From Tulasnella sp. 424 (Eukaryota > Basidiomycota > Agaricomycetes > Cantharellales > Tulasnellaceae), in assembly GCA_019633425.1 (NCBI GenBank), contig WSUB01000107.1:80100-144099 (forward strand): a stretch of 64,000 nt of DNA, read 5' to 3'. The notes beneath the pieces were generated by a model. It did no database searches. It was not told the origin of the DNA and saw only the letters and a list, made by a program, of their open reading frames with translations. A program made the position numbers and the translations under genes. Below, one piece after another: positions 21,710-33,055 of this stretch (within the stretch, counting starts at the first letter, position 1; every line of letters starts with the position of its first letter).

Positions 21710-23120
21710 ATGTCAGACAGTACTCCCGGAGACCAGCAGAACGTAGAAACCTCACATGGGAGGAGCTTTCAACAGGGGGACCATACATACGCGTTGCCAA
21801 CGGATAACGGCGAACATTCACGCCTTGACCTGCAGCATGAGGCAGTAAGGATTATGCTAGAAGGCAGACTTTATCAAACACCGGAACTCGTTCGTCAAGC
21901 CTTGGCCCAGGCGGAAGATGGCACAATCAACATCCTTGACGTTGGTGCTGGATCTGGGAGATGGTGAGCCACGCCCCCTATAGAATGCTTTTACTTCGTA
22001 ATACTCTTTGTGCTGCAGGGCTATCGAGATGTCCGAGGAGTTCGCCGATGCCAAGGTTCTCGGAATCGACCTGGCGCTTCCCAGCGTACTTTCGGACACC
22101 ACTCGTAGCCTTCCTTCCAATTGCTCCTTCCGGGTGCTAGACGTCAATCAAGACTTAGCCAAGCTTGATCTTACGTTTAATGTCATTCACACCCGCTTCG
22201 TCGAGCCCGGGATTAACGACACAGACCTATTCTTCTACGACGTAGCCCGACTTCTCCGCCCTGAGGGGGCTCTACTCCTCGTAGGAGCAAATGCAGTAAG
22301 TGAAAAGAAACTTCCTCCAGGAGCTCCTCTAAGTGAAGCATCGTCACTCCGTAGCAAATAGTCGATGACCAAGGCAAGGTCTTCCCGCTCCACAAGCCAG
22401 GAGAAGTTGGGTAGGTACCATGACCCGTATTATAATGCATGCTCAGCTGGCAAAATAGATACTCTCACTACCAGCACTTTTTGTGTTGCTTAAACGGAAT
22501 TCTGATGAAAAAAGGACCCTTCCAGCTGAGGCATCCCTTTTGGAAGAGGTTAGCGTTGGTCCGCCTGCCTTCATGCCTTGGATGGGAGACATGCATTACG
22601 ATGGCGCTGAGGCTATGTCTTTCAACCTCGTTAGCATGTTGGAAAGCAACCCAAACTACAGTCGAATCAACGTCAGCGAGATGTTCGTCCCTATTGGTCC
22701 GTGGCTATCTGGTAAGGCACGCGCTTAATATGTCACACACAGTCCTAATGGTGTCACCCGACCTGTAGAGATGACTGAAGCCCAGAGAAAGCTCTCGGAG
22801 ATCATGCAAAAAAACCTTCTCCTCCTACTACCAGCGTTCAAAGCGATTATGCTTCGAGATGGCGGATTTCCCTCAGAGTTTGCTGAAAATCTGTTCGAGG
22901 TTAGGCCACATCCTGCGTATCCGGATTACATTTAAACAATGACCGTATCACACAGGGATCTAGGAAAGAAATTGAAGAGCTGCCTCCAGCAGTTCGTGGC
23001 TACGCGAATTTCGTTTTCGTCACTGCCGTTCGCAGTGACATGCCATGGGTACCTCGAACACAACCATGGCAAGAACCGCCTGGTTACGATGTGTATGACT
23101 ACATCATTCGGCCGCTGTAG
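21710..23120 (+). CDS. SAM-dependent methyltransferase MT2 (paralogue of MT1)
   Basis: Exon 1 is 21710-21963, ending in LDVGAGSGRW, and exon 2 begins at 22019 with AIEMSEEFADAKVLGIDLAL. The order of motifs is that of MT1 throughout (NVIHTRFVEPG, RLLRPEGALLLVGANA, VSVGPPAFMPW, FVPIGPWLSG, then MPWVPRTQPWQEP). The stop TAG at 23118-23120 falls two codons before that of MT1 through a single change (CTG TAG against CTG CAG). The promoter region matches that of MT1, with the 1.73-kb insertion absent. It probably encodes a functional cytosolic or nuclear methyltransferase; the substrate is unknown. It converges on MT3, 111 bp apart. Confidence 0.7.
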
Positions 23121-23231
23121 AAGTCGTAAAGAAGCTCTCGGAAATTTCTTTCTTGTCGAATTGAATTGTCCCTAGCGGAAACATGTAACACAGTCTTTGC
23201 TATTAAAAGTCTACCCATTCCCGAAATATTT

Positions 23232-24694
23232 TTACATAGGAAGGGGCTCCCCTGCCTTGCGGTTCAAATACAGGTCGTAGGCTTGTCGTGAGAGGTCAAC
23301 GTCTGGCTCTGAAAGTAGAGGCTCCATCGGCGTATTTGTTCGAGTGGCTGTAGTATACCTCCATCCTATAAATCCAGTAACGGATCCTTCTCCTCCTAGC
23401 TCGTTTTTTACTCCCTGGACGATTGGCATCAAACTCCTTAGTCCACGTGGCCCCTGAAAGGCTACTATGATCATACCACCTACCTGTGCCCAATATGAAA
23501 TGGTATCGTCGTCTAGCCCGTCTTCTAGTAGAAGAGGCCTAAATGCTGTAATTATGTTGCTTAGATTTGTAGAAAATAGGTCTCGAATACGTTTCTCTGT
23601 CGCAGAGGTCGCTTTGCCGATTAGGCGTTCAGGCATTAGTATATCGAGGGGAAGCCACGGGCAGTCATTGGTCTGCTACTCACATTTGACATTTTTTCCA
23701 ACAGGTACTAAAACCTCTTCTGTAGTGACATGCTCGAAGCTTGAACTCTGTTTGAGCCATCTACGGCGGAAGGGGAGCGTTAGACATTGACGGGATGAGA
23801 GGCATGATAGCAGGGTACTTGTGCCAGAAAATCGACGGTTCCATCTTCACCCGAGCTCTCTTAAAATGAGCTTGATATACTCTATTGAATGCTCTTTGAT
23901 AGAATGTAAACCTAAGGAAGCGCCGTTCCTCAGGAAATTGGGTTCTTAACAGCACTCTAGCGGAAAGGAAAACGTACCCTGGCTGTCCTTCATCGGTAAC
24001 AGGATATGCGGAGAGGTCGTCCTTCAAAATAAGCTAGACCCGGATTTAATGATCCATTCATGTCACGGCTGAGCCAATAGCATGCGAAATGGCGCACCGG
24101 TACGCAGTGGACTAGTAAGAGCAGCCCTCCAGGTTTCAGTGCGTTAGCTGTGTCTTCCAGCAGTATCTTGACAAAATTGGGCATTCCCAAATGTGCAGCA
24201 CGAAAGTGAATTATATCAAAGGTTTCGTGGTATTTCTTAATTTCCGTGGTGGCATCGGCTACCTTGAGGACGCAGTTTGGAGGAATTGCGACTGACGAGT
24301 GCTGAAGTATGCCCGGTTGTACTATGTCGATCCCAGTAACATCTGTATCTGGAAACTCCTCGGCCATTTCAAGAGCCCTATAGAAGGAAGGAGGTACCTT
24401 GAGCACGGTGTTCCAAAAGGATCGTACTGAGATCGTTGGTCCTACTCACCAAATTCCGCTACCTGTCCCAACGTCAAGAAGACTGGTTCTCCTATCCTTC
24501 CGATTCAATGAAATCTTGACCGGCTCCCGCTGCGCATAGAGACTGTTCATCGTGAGTTTAAGGGCTTGGTGCTGGATGTCAAGCCTTGCCTGCTCTACTT
24601 GGTCAGCCGGAAGGTAATAATCCTTATCTGACGCCTGTCGAAGTCGTCCATGGATCTCCTGGACTAGGCCAGTAGGTGAAGGATTGCTGGTCAT
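23232..24694 (-). CDS. SAM-dependent methyltransferase MT3 (LaeA/UMTA-like)
   Basis: Start codon 24692-24694; exon 1 is 24450-24694 and ends in LLDVGTGSGIW (motif I). Exon 2 from 24377 continues ALEMAEEFPDTDVTGIDIVQ, then VLKVADAT, FDIIHFRAAHLG and ALKPGGLLLLVHC. Further exons give LILKDDLSAYPVTDEGQPG, FTFYQRAFNRVYQAH...PSIFWHK, WLKQSSSFEHVTTEEVLVPVGKN and the C-terminal SATEKRIRDLFSTNL...YDLYLNRKAGEPLPM. Read straight through, the VPVGKN exon meets an in-frame TAG before a CPWLPLD segment; a GTGAGT donor just before it allows splicing to ...GGCAAAG. The same arrangement is kept in MT4. Class I fold by family; substrate unknown. Confidence 0.7.
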
Positions 24695-24829
24695 AGGGGG
24701 GTGGGAGATGAGAACGATAGTGAACGGACGCCGGTCAGACCGCATCTTACGGCCCGAAGGGATCCCCGAAGCCTCGACCAGAGGCCTCAGGTTTTCGCAC
24801 GCGTCGCCGTCCAAGGAAGCTTGCTATAA

Positions 24830-25055
24830 TGTTACTCACCGCACAAACACTAGATAGTCGAGGCCGCAAAGGCTCGTCTACAAAGGCTCCCAATCATACA
24901 CGAACAAATTCAAACCGAGGCGAGCTCAAATATCACGGTTAGCTCCAAAATGACCTATAATGACTGGGAGCAAAGATCATCCGCTCTACAGCGGGCCCTC
25001 CATACTATCGGGTTGCCAGCGAAAGGCCAGAGAAACCTTTTTCAACACCAATCGC
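24830..25055. repeat. Intergenic module found between duplicated genes
   Basis: A degenerate sequence of about 220 bp (features: actcaccgcac, aggctcgtc, catacacgaa, gggagcaaagaycgyccgctct, gcgaaaggcc) recurs at 28720-28945, 49620-49860 and 51965-52200, each time just downstream of an F-box gene. It marks the edges of duplicated units. No coding sequence. Confidence 0.7.
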
Positions 25056-25065
25056 TCGACATAAC

Positions 25066-26571
25066 TCAATCTTCTAGGACTCCCGCCTCTGTGACAACCC
25101 TCCCATACCAAATCAACTCCCCCTCAGGACCCAAGAGTCTCCGAACTTCATCTAATCGATTGGGCCACTGGAATGAGCTGAAGGTAATGATACTTGAGTC
25201 ATCATCACTGGCATACAGATCCGCCTGGAGCTCCAATTTGCGAATTGGCTTTCGGTGTTGACCATTATCCTCTGTCTTCTGCGCTTATTTTCGCCTCCGA
25301 GTCCTGCCTTGCACCAAACTACAAGTTGCAAGCAGAGTGAGCGCCTCGGAAACTGGATCTCCATATCCTAGGTCGATGGAATACACTCCTTCCATGTCAG
25401 CTACAGTTGCGACAATGTCACTCAGCGGCTGGTTTAGGTAACGTGTACGGAGTAGAACCCGGGACTGCGCAGATAACCAGATTAGGGTGTCTTTGGCAAA
25501 TGTTATGTTCTCCACGTAAATGTCGATGCACCACGGTCCTGTCACACTCATGCCGAACCAATCTCCGAGGCAACTGATACAGCCGGTGCTGGGATTGGAA
25601 AGGGTGCGATCAAAGAAATGAGAGACGTCCAAGGTGAAGAGCGTCTGAAGTGGATCGCCCTGGATGTAGCACCGCAAAGTACCGGATATGTAGTTTGGCG
25701 CGCGAATGAAAGCGAGAAGTCGGTTTGTGATCACTGGTGTGAGCATGCGCAACTTCAACGTTGCGAGAGCTGGCAGATGAATGGGATGTGGAGATGACGC
25801 GCTCGCATCGCCCGAAAGGTTTCGGAGCTTTGGAGGTGGCCGACCTCCAAATAGGTCCAGCGGCTCTGGGCGAACCCATCCGGACCATTTGTCAACGGAG
25901 AGAGAGAGGTGTTCCAGGAGTGGCATTGATGAGGTAGTGATAACGTCCAGTCCTTGATCGGCATTCTTGAGGTCGAGGGTCACGTCTCTCCAATGGTGGG
26001 CATGCCGAAAGATCTCATCCAGGGCTGCATTCCGCTTCTCTTGATTGAGTGATATGTATGCAGTTTCTAGGGGAGCATTTCGATACTTTTCTATCGCCCG
26101 AATTATCTGGGCCTCCGACCCCATCGCTCCTTCGATCTTTGTCCAAAGGGATGGTGTGGTGTCGACGAGGCGATTCCAATGACGACATACGAGCAAGAGG
26201 GTAGCATTGTTGGAGGAAGCCGCGTCCCAGCTCCTGGCGGCGGCGAGAGCAAAGATGTCGACAAGAAGCTCGGGTGGTAAGGTGTTGATCCAAGGGAACG
26301 TGTTGCGCTTCTGCAGGCTAGGGCAACGCGCCGTTCCAGTGCCTTTGAACTAATGGAAGGGAGTGAGGTTCCTCATCGCATTGAGATGCAGTTCTATCAT
26401 CCAATTCTGCATCATCTAAACGGCTTAGTGGACAAAGTACACTGTCGTACTGATCAGTTATCATCCGTCGACACAGCCACCATTAAAGCAAACCACTGAC
26501 CCCGACACTAGAACCGCAAAACTCTGGAGGAGATGACCAAATGTGTCATTTGCGTCGTGTAGTTTCTGCAT
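25066..26571 (-). pseudogene. F-box/LRR-like gene FB-A, broken
   Basis: Leader exon near 26510-26571 (MQKLHDANDTFGHLLQSFAVL), then F-box remnants, LVCRHWNRLVDTTPSLWTKI and the LRR-like body. Compared with paralogues it lacks about 70 codons in the LRR region (the sequence jumps from PPKLRNLSG to DASASSPHPIHLPAL) and about 60 codons near the C-terminus (jump inside the MLRRR region around 25300), and it has frameshifts before the F-box near 26320 and after 25285. The 303-residue open stretch 25285-26196 is the longest remainder. It could serve as a recombination donor. Confidence 0.8.
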
Positions 26572-26829
26572 GATGACATATAGAAAGGAGCGTCGCGATT
26601 TGAGCCGAGAGCGGTTGTGGTGCTGAATTCGGTGCAATCGGAACCAAGTCACCGCGCCGTCACATTCACACCACTTGAACCCCGCGCTGCTCGATCTTCC
26701 ATGGCCAACACTGAGCGGTGCCGTCCCAAGGCGAGTACACGTGTACTAGCCCATTCAGAATAAAATTAAATCTTGCATAGAGCCGTATAGAGATATAAAC
26801 AAGAATCGTACAAAGGGGAGAAAGGCCTA

Positions 26830-27011
26830 ACTTCGGTTCTGAGACACAACCAGATCTTCTAGAACCCCCTACTCTGTCACAACCCTCCCATACTAAATCA
26901 ATTCCCTCTCGGGCCCTAAGAGTCTCCGAACCTCATCCAGATAATTGGGCCAACCGGTTGAACTGAAGTTCGCGATCACCGGGTTATGAACTCCAGTATA
27001 CCGGGAGAACC
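26830..27011 (-). pseudogene. C-terminal fragment of an F-box gene fused to methyltransferase flank
   Basis: It encodes remnants of the conserved last 50 residues of the array family (NFSSTYWPN...EVRRLLGPEGELIWYG...VTEEGVLED) with a stop. At 27012 it changes abruptly into the 3' flank shared by all methyltransferase copies (tttctttctggtcgaattga, also near 20030 and 23147). This is a recombination junction. Confidence 0.75.
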
Positions 27012-27118
27012 CGAACTCCAATTTCTTTCTGGTCGAATTGAATTGTCCCTTAGAGGAAACGTGTAACACAGTCTTTGCTATTCAACATGGGACACATATA
27101 CCCATTCCCGAAATATTT

Positions 27119-28582
27119 CTACATAGGAAGGGGCTCCCCTGCCTTGCGGTTCAAATACAGGTCGAAGGCTTGTCGTGAGAGGTCAACGTCTGGCTCTGAA
27201 AGTAGAGGCTCCATCGGCGTGTTGGTTCGGGTGGCTGTAGTATACCTCCATCCTACAAATCCAGTAACGGATCCTTCTCCTCCCAGCTCGTTTTTTACTC
27301 CCTGGACGATTGGCATCAAGCTCCTTAGTCCAAGTGGCCCCTGAAAGGCTACTATGGTCATACCACTCACCTGTGCCCAATATGAAATGGTATCGTCGTC
27401 TAGCCCGTCTTCTAGTAGAAGAGGCCTAAATGCTGTAATTATGTTGCTTAGATTTGTAGAAAATAGGTCTCGAATACGTTTCTCTGTCGCAGAGGTCGCT
27501 TTGCCGATCACGCGTTCAGACATTAGTATATCGAGGAGAAGCCACGGGCAGTCATTGGTCTGCTACTCACATTTGACGTTTTTTCCAACAGGTATTAAAA
27601 CCTCCTCTGTAGTCACATGCTCGAAGCTTAAACTCTGTTTGAGCCATCTACGGCGGAAGGGGAGCGTTAGGTATTGACGGGATGGGGGGCATGAGAACAG
27701 GGGTACTTGTGCCAGAAAATCGACGGTTCCATCTTCACCCGAGCTTTCTTGACGTGAGCTTGAACAACCCTATTGAATGCTCTTTGGTAGAATGTAAATC
27801 TAAGGAAGGGCGTTCCTCAGGAGGTTGAGTTCTTAATAGCACTCGAGCTGAAAGGACAACGTACCCCGGCTGTCCTTCATCGGTAACAGGATATGCAGAG
27901 AGGTCGTCCTTCAAGATAAGCTAGACACAAGTTTAATGATCCATTCATGTCACGATTGGGACAATAGTATGCGAAATGGCGCACCGGTACGCAGTGGACT
28001 AGTAAGAGCAGCCCTCCAGGTTTCAGTGCGTTGGCTGTGTCTTCCAACAATATCTTGGCAAAATTAGGCATTCCCAAATGAGCGGCCCGGAAGTGAATTA
28101 TATCAAAGGCTTCGTGGTATTTCTTAATTTCCGTGGTGGCATCGGCTACCTTGAGGACGCAATTTGGAGGAATGACGACTGACGAGTGCTGAAGTATGCC
28201 TGGCTGTACTATGTCGATCCCAGTAACATCTGTATCTGGAAACTCCTCGGCCATTTCAAGGGCCCTATAGAAGGAAGGAGGGACCTTGAGCACGGTACTC
28301 CAAAATGATCGTCTTTGGATGGCCGGTCCTAACTCACCAGATTCCGCTACCTGTCCCAACATCAAGAAGACTGGTTATCCTATCTTTCCGATTCAATGCA
28401 CTTTTGACCAGCTCCCGCTGGGCATAGAGACTATTCATCGTGAGTTTAAGGGCTTGGTGCTGGATGTCAAGCCTTGCATGCTCTACTTGGTCAGCCGGAA
28501 GGTAATAATCCTTATCTGAGGCCTGTCGAAGTCGTCCATGGATCTCCTGGACTAGTCCAGTAGGCGAAGGAGGGCTGGTCAT
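27119..28582 (-). CDS. SAM-dependent methyltransferase MT4 (paralogue of MT3)
   Basis: Start codon 28580-28582. The gene is a close copy of MT3 with the same exons: MTSPPSPTGLVQEIHGRLRQ, LLDVGTGSGIW, ALEMAEEFPDTDVTGIDIVQ, FDIIHFRAAHLG, ALKPGGLLLLVHC and the end YLNRKAGEPLPM, stop 27119-27121. Differences from MT3 are scattered, and small indels (for example near 27815 and 27700) fall inside predicted introns, which suggests the reading frame has been under selection. The duplicated block also includes the downstream intergenic module and the next F-box gene, so the unit was methyltransferase plus F-box. Substrate unknown. Confidence 0.7.
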
Positions 28583-28947
28583 AAGGGGGTGGGAGATATG
28601 AACAGGATAGGACGATAGTGAACGGACGCCGGTCAGACCGCATCTTACGGCCCGAAGGGATCCCGAAGCCCGACCAGAGGCCTCAGGCTTTCGCACGCGT
28701 CGCCGTCCAAGGAAGCTTGCTATAATGTTACTCACCGCACAGAACGCCTCAGCACTAGATAGTCAAGGCCGCAAAGGCTCGTCCACAACCGCTCCCAATC
28801 ATACACGAATAATTTCAAACCGAGGCGAGCTCGAGTGTTACGGTTAGTTCCAAAATAACCCATACTGACTGGGAGCAAAGACCGCCCGCTCTAAAGCGGG
28901 TCTTCCATACTATCGGGTTGCCAACGAAAGGCCAGAGAAACCTTTTT

Positions 28948-30719
28948 TCAACTCCAATCCCTCGACATAACTCGATCCTCTAAGACTCCCTCCTCTGTCA
29001 CAACCCTCCCATACCAGATCAACTCCCCTTTAGCACCCAAGAGTCTCCGAACTTCTTCTAATCGATTGGGCCAATAGGTTGAGCTGAAGTTGGCGATTAC
29101 CGGATCATCAACTCCAGCATACCAATCCGACCCAAACCCTAATTTGCGAAGCGGCTTTGGACGTTGAGTGTCGTCCTGGGTCTCTAGTACTCCCTGTCGC
29201 CTCCGCAGCATAATCAATAATTGCTCCCAATCGTCCCCACCGATACCGCTTTCGATCGACATCTCCAACAGTGCGGGAAACGGCCACCTTCTACCGCCTT
29301 GAACGGAACTATAAGTTGCGAGGAGCGTGAGTGCATCTGAAACTGGAACATCATATCCAAAATTGATTCGATACAGTGCTCCCATGTCAGCTACAGCCGC
29401 CAGAAGGTCGGCCAGCGGCGTGGTCAGACCATATAGTATGGTCATTTGGATCGGACACGTCGAGGATAACGAAAGCAGGGTATTTTTAGCGAATGTTATG
29501 TTCTCCACGCTAAGCGTGATAAGCCATTGCCCCATCCGATTTATGTTGAATCGACTGGGGTCGCAAGTGATTGATCCACCGCTGGGGTTTGAACGGATGT
29601 GATGGAGGAAATGAGAGGTGTCCGAAGTGAAGAGCGTTTCCAATGGATCGCCCTGGACATCGCAGTTCAAGTTGCCAGATGTGCAGTTTGGTGCGTGAAT
29701 GGAAGTGAGGAGTCGGTTTGTAATCTCTGTCGTGAGGATGCGTAACTGCAACATCTCGAGGGCTGGCATATGAACCGGACTGGTAGCCGAAGTGCTGATG
29801 TCACCCGAGAACCAGACCTCGGAAAGACTTAGGGACTCCATATCTGGGCATGCAGCCAGGACCTCCAGCAGTTGGTCGAGCGATGGGCCGAGGTATCGGA
29901 TCCGTGATATGCTGAGTACGGTGAGGTGACAGAGAATGGTGGGACTCCACTGAACAGGTACTCCACCCAGAGATAGATGTCGGAGCCTTGGAGGTGGCCG
30001 ATCTCCAAAGAGGTCCAGTGGCTGTTGTCTAGCCCACTCAGAGTATTCGTCGACTGAGAGAGAAAGATATTCCAGGAGTGGCAGGGATGAGGTAGCTATA
30101 GCCTCTAGTCCTCGGACGTGCTCGCCGAGCCAAAGGCTCACATCTTTCCAGCGGTGGGTATGCGGAAAGATGGCATCCAGGAATGCATTCTGCTCCGCTT
30201 GCTCGACTCCCCAAGAGGTGCATGCGATTTCCAGAGGAGCGTTTTGAGACTTTTCCAATGCGCGAAGGATCCGAGCCGCCGAGGTCTTGCTGTCTTTGTG
30301 GATCGTTGTCCAAAGGGATGGTGTGGTGTTGACGAGTTGGTTCCAATAGTGACAGACAAGCGCGAGGGTCCCATGGTCGGAGGAATTTGTACCCCGTTCA
30401 TTACCGATGACGATTGTGAAGATGTCGACTAGAAGCTCGGGCGGCAAGGTGTTGATGGAGGCGAACGTGTTGCGCTTCCGGCAGACTAGGGCAATGCGGC
30501 GTTCCAGTTGCTTTGAGACTGATTGCAAGGTGTGAAGCTCCTCGTCACATTGAGATGCTGTTTTATTATTCAATTCCCTGTCGTATGGCTTTCTGAATAT
30601 ATAAGACACTGATCAGTTTCCATCGCTGGAATATGGCTACACAGAAATGCCACTGACTCAGACATCAGAACCGCAAACCTTTGGAGAATATGGACGAACG
30701 TGTCGTTTGTGTTCTGCAT
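28948..30719 (-). CDS. F-box/LRR-like protein FB-B
   Basis: Exon 1, 30658-30719, gives MQNTNDTFVHILQRFAVLMSE. A CAG|GG acceptor at 30578 keeps the frame into exon 2, 28948-30577, for a total of 563 residues. Alternatively the gene starts inside exon 2 at MSYIF. Residues about 30-55 form a coiled coil (LQSVSKQLERRIALVCRK), followed by the F-box (INTLPPELLVDIFTIVIGN...LVCHYWNQLVNTTPSLW) and a long Leu-rich repeat-like region (PLLEYLSLS, PPRLRHLSLGGVPV, ILCHLTVLSISRIRYLGPSLDQL). The C-terminus ends in the family signature LIWYGRVVTEEGVLED. It is expected to bind Skp1 and recruit unknown substrates to an SCF ligase. It is the only complete F-box gene in the 25-37 kb part of the array. Confidence 0.75.
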
Positions 30720-31349
30720 GGTAGCATGTAGATAGGAGCGTGGTGATTGAGCCCCCAGTGATTGTGGTGTTGGGGTGCAAAATGGACCAGTCACCGCGCT
30801 ATCACATTCACAGGATTTGAACACCGCGCACGCAACTGGACTAGCAACCCTTGGAGTTTACTCGACCAAGGCGAACATGCACGTGCAACATCCATCATAG
30901 ACCGAAGTCGTGCTTAGGGGCCAGATAGGAATACAAACAAGAAACACAGACATAGAGAAGGGAGGGCACAAAATACAAATCCCCGTCCTATCGAATGCGA
31001 GAGCCGAAACGAATATACTGGTGTACGCAAGCTGAGCAGTTCACAAACATAACCGCCAAAAAGAGATCAGACGAAAAAGAAGACGATAGAGTCAACAATA
31101 CCTAAGTAAAGGCGATAGAGTGCGCTCCCTCGTAGTATTTAACACTCGCTCAACGACTTCCGAGCTCGAACAGCATCCCTTTCATCAACAAGCGAGTTGA
31201 CAGTCTTGAAAGTCGAAGAATAACGAAGAAATTTTAAACGCCCAAGTCAAATTCCTTGAAATCCACGTGTGAACACTTCAAGAACTCTCCCGATCCGACG
31301 TTTCCGCCAATCCCATCGACCAAATTAACGCTGGTCTCCCTCATCCCAC

Positions 31350-32620
31350 CTTAGCAGTTCAACCTCTAGAATCCATCATCACAGTAAACCAAGACCCTCT
31401 GACCGTCGAACAACTTGGCGAGGACGTGCATGTCAGCGGTGAGCGACGTTCCCTCTGTGGTACGCGTGAGGAGAAAAACGTCATGTGTGAGTGCGGGTAG
31501 GAAGGTGAAGTCGGGGATGTCGGGGACGACGAAAGGATGGCCGAGGAAGGTAGGGATACAGATGACATGGCGGAGTGAAACAAGTGGTTGGATGAGGATC
31601 TTGAAGGGGAGAAGGAGGACCCTGATGTGGAATAGTCCAACGACGACCCATCGTCTTCCTCGTCACTCCCAAGCTCGTCCTCCGAGAGTTCGATGTCACC
31701 AATGTCATCGCCCAAATTCGGCTCGGCCTCGTTTCTCCTACGCGTCTCTCTACCTCTCTCATAACCACCGGCAGCCCACTCCTTTCTTCCCCCTCCCGCG
31801 CATCGTCCTTTCGCTCCGGAAAACAGCAGCTTGATCCACTTCGTATTCCACAGGTCCGAATGCCTCTCGAACTGCTTGCTCGTCCCCACGACGACCAGAT
31901 CCAAGGATAAAATGGTGATGCTTGGACGGTAAGGGCACCAAGTGGCGAATCGTTGGGGCATTGCTTGAGTCGTCGTTGGGCTGGGAGACGCGGTAGCCAG
32001 GTCTGGCTATGAAGGCGATTTGGACTTTGAAGACGAAGTCATTGTTTCGATGAACGAGGAACGCGCTGAGCCTGAGGCGGATTTGGCGAGGAGCATGGAG
32101 TGAAGATTTGCATGCAATGACGCGGTCCCTCGGATGGAGAGGTGAGGACTGGTGGATCGAGTGAGTACGGTCGAGGTCGGGGATGAGATGCTATTTGGGG
32201 GGACAAGTTGGAAGGGATAAGCTGAGGAAGTTAGTGTTGGATAGAATCGATAGAACATGGACCTAACAAACACCGAAGCTTAATTCATATGGACGGGGCT
32301 AGCTAGTGCAAGTCGGCCGGGACTTACAAGGATGGAACCAGTTGTATAAGATTATTCGTACAATATATCCCTGCAGGTAACCATGGTGGCTCTCGGATAC
32401 GAACAGATGCATCGCCTGTTGTTAGAATGGACCGGGGGGTGGGGAAGATGGGGGAGTGATTGCCGAACCGGGTTTCAGTCCATAACATAATTTTAAGGCC
32501 TTCGGTTTGGTGGGTACCGCCCAAGTTGTTCGCCATGTCTATCGATCTGCAGTGCGCTCCACTTTGAGGATGCCTCTATGGGCCGTAGAACAAGTTCGGG
32601 TTTCGGCCTCGGGAAGAGTC
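31350..32620 (-). pseudogene. Unrecognised gene X, copy X1 (degraded)
   Basis: One of four homologous loci (also 37560-38960, 47400-48880, 56690-58230). Read on the minus strand the shared order is: a W(S/N)ALQIDSHGEQLG block, a Ser-rich stretch, a LVHRNNDFVFKVQIAF block, a DLVVVG...E.H.D.W..K.IKLLF block, an acidic segment (ELGSDEEDDGSS), PTSPTSPSYPHSHMTFF and a final block resembling GG-LKC-HVDLKDFD. In X1 these blocks lie in different frames. I do not recognise the family. Confidence 0.5.
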
Positions 32621-33055
32621 TTCCGGGGGAAGGAGCACCACTTTCCACCCCGGTCCTCGGATCCGACGATGGTGTCAGCGGCGGACGCTAACTTGCGACT
32701 CTTGCACCAGAATCGCAGAAACTCTGGAGCGGATGAACAAATTTGTCATCTGCGTCCTCATAGCACATATCGATAGGAGCGTAGTTATCGGCCTACTTGC
32801 GTTAGCGATGGTAGTGCGAAGTGGTGGCAAATGGCCCCAAACTAGGCACCATTCACAGGGCCCGAAAGCCGCGGCGCCCCCTTCCATGATAGGTGTCGTC
32901 CTAGGGCGAGTACGGATGTAAGTACTGCCATTTCCGGAATAAACCTGGACCATGCATATGATCTCATGGAAATACAAGCGAGAAGCATATAAAGTACAGA
33001 AGGGAGCGTACTGGCCTAACTTCCGTCCTATCGAATTACCCAACGTGAAACCCCT

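Noticed and set aside
31481..31961. Overlapping Ser/Thr/Pro-rich ORFs as separate genes
   Set aside because: They are different frames of one degraded X copy; the same blocks occur in order at three other loci.
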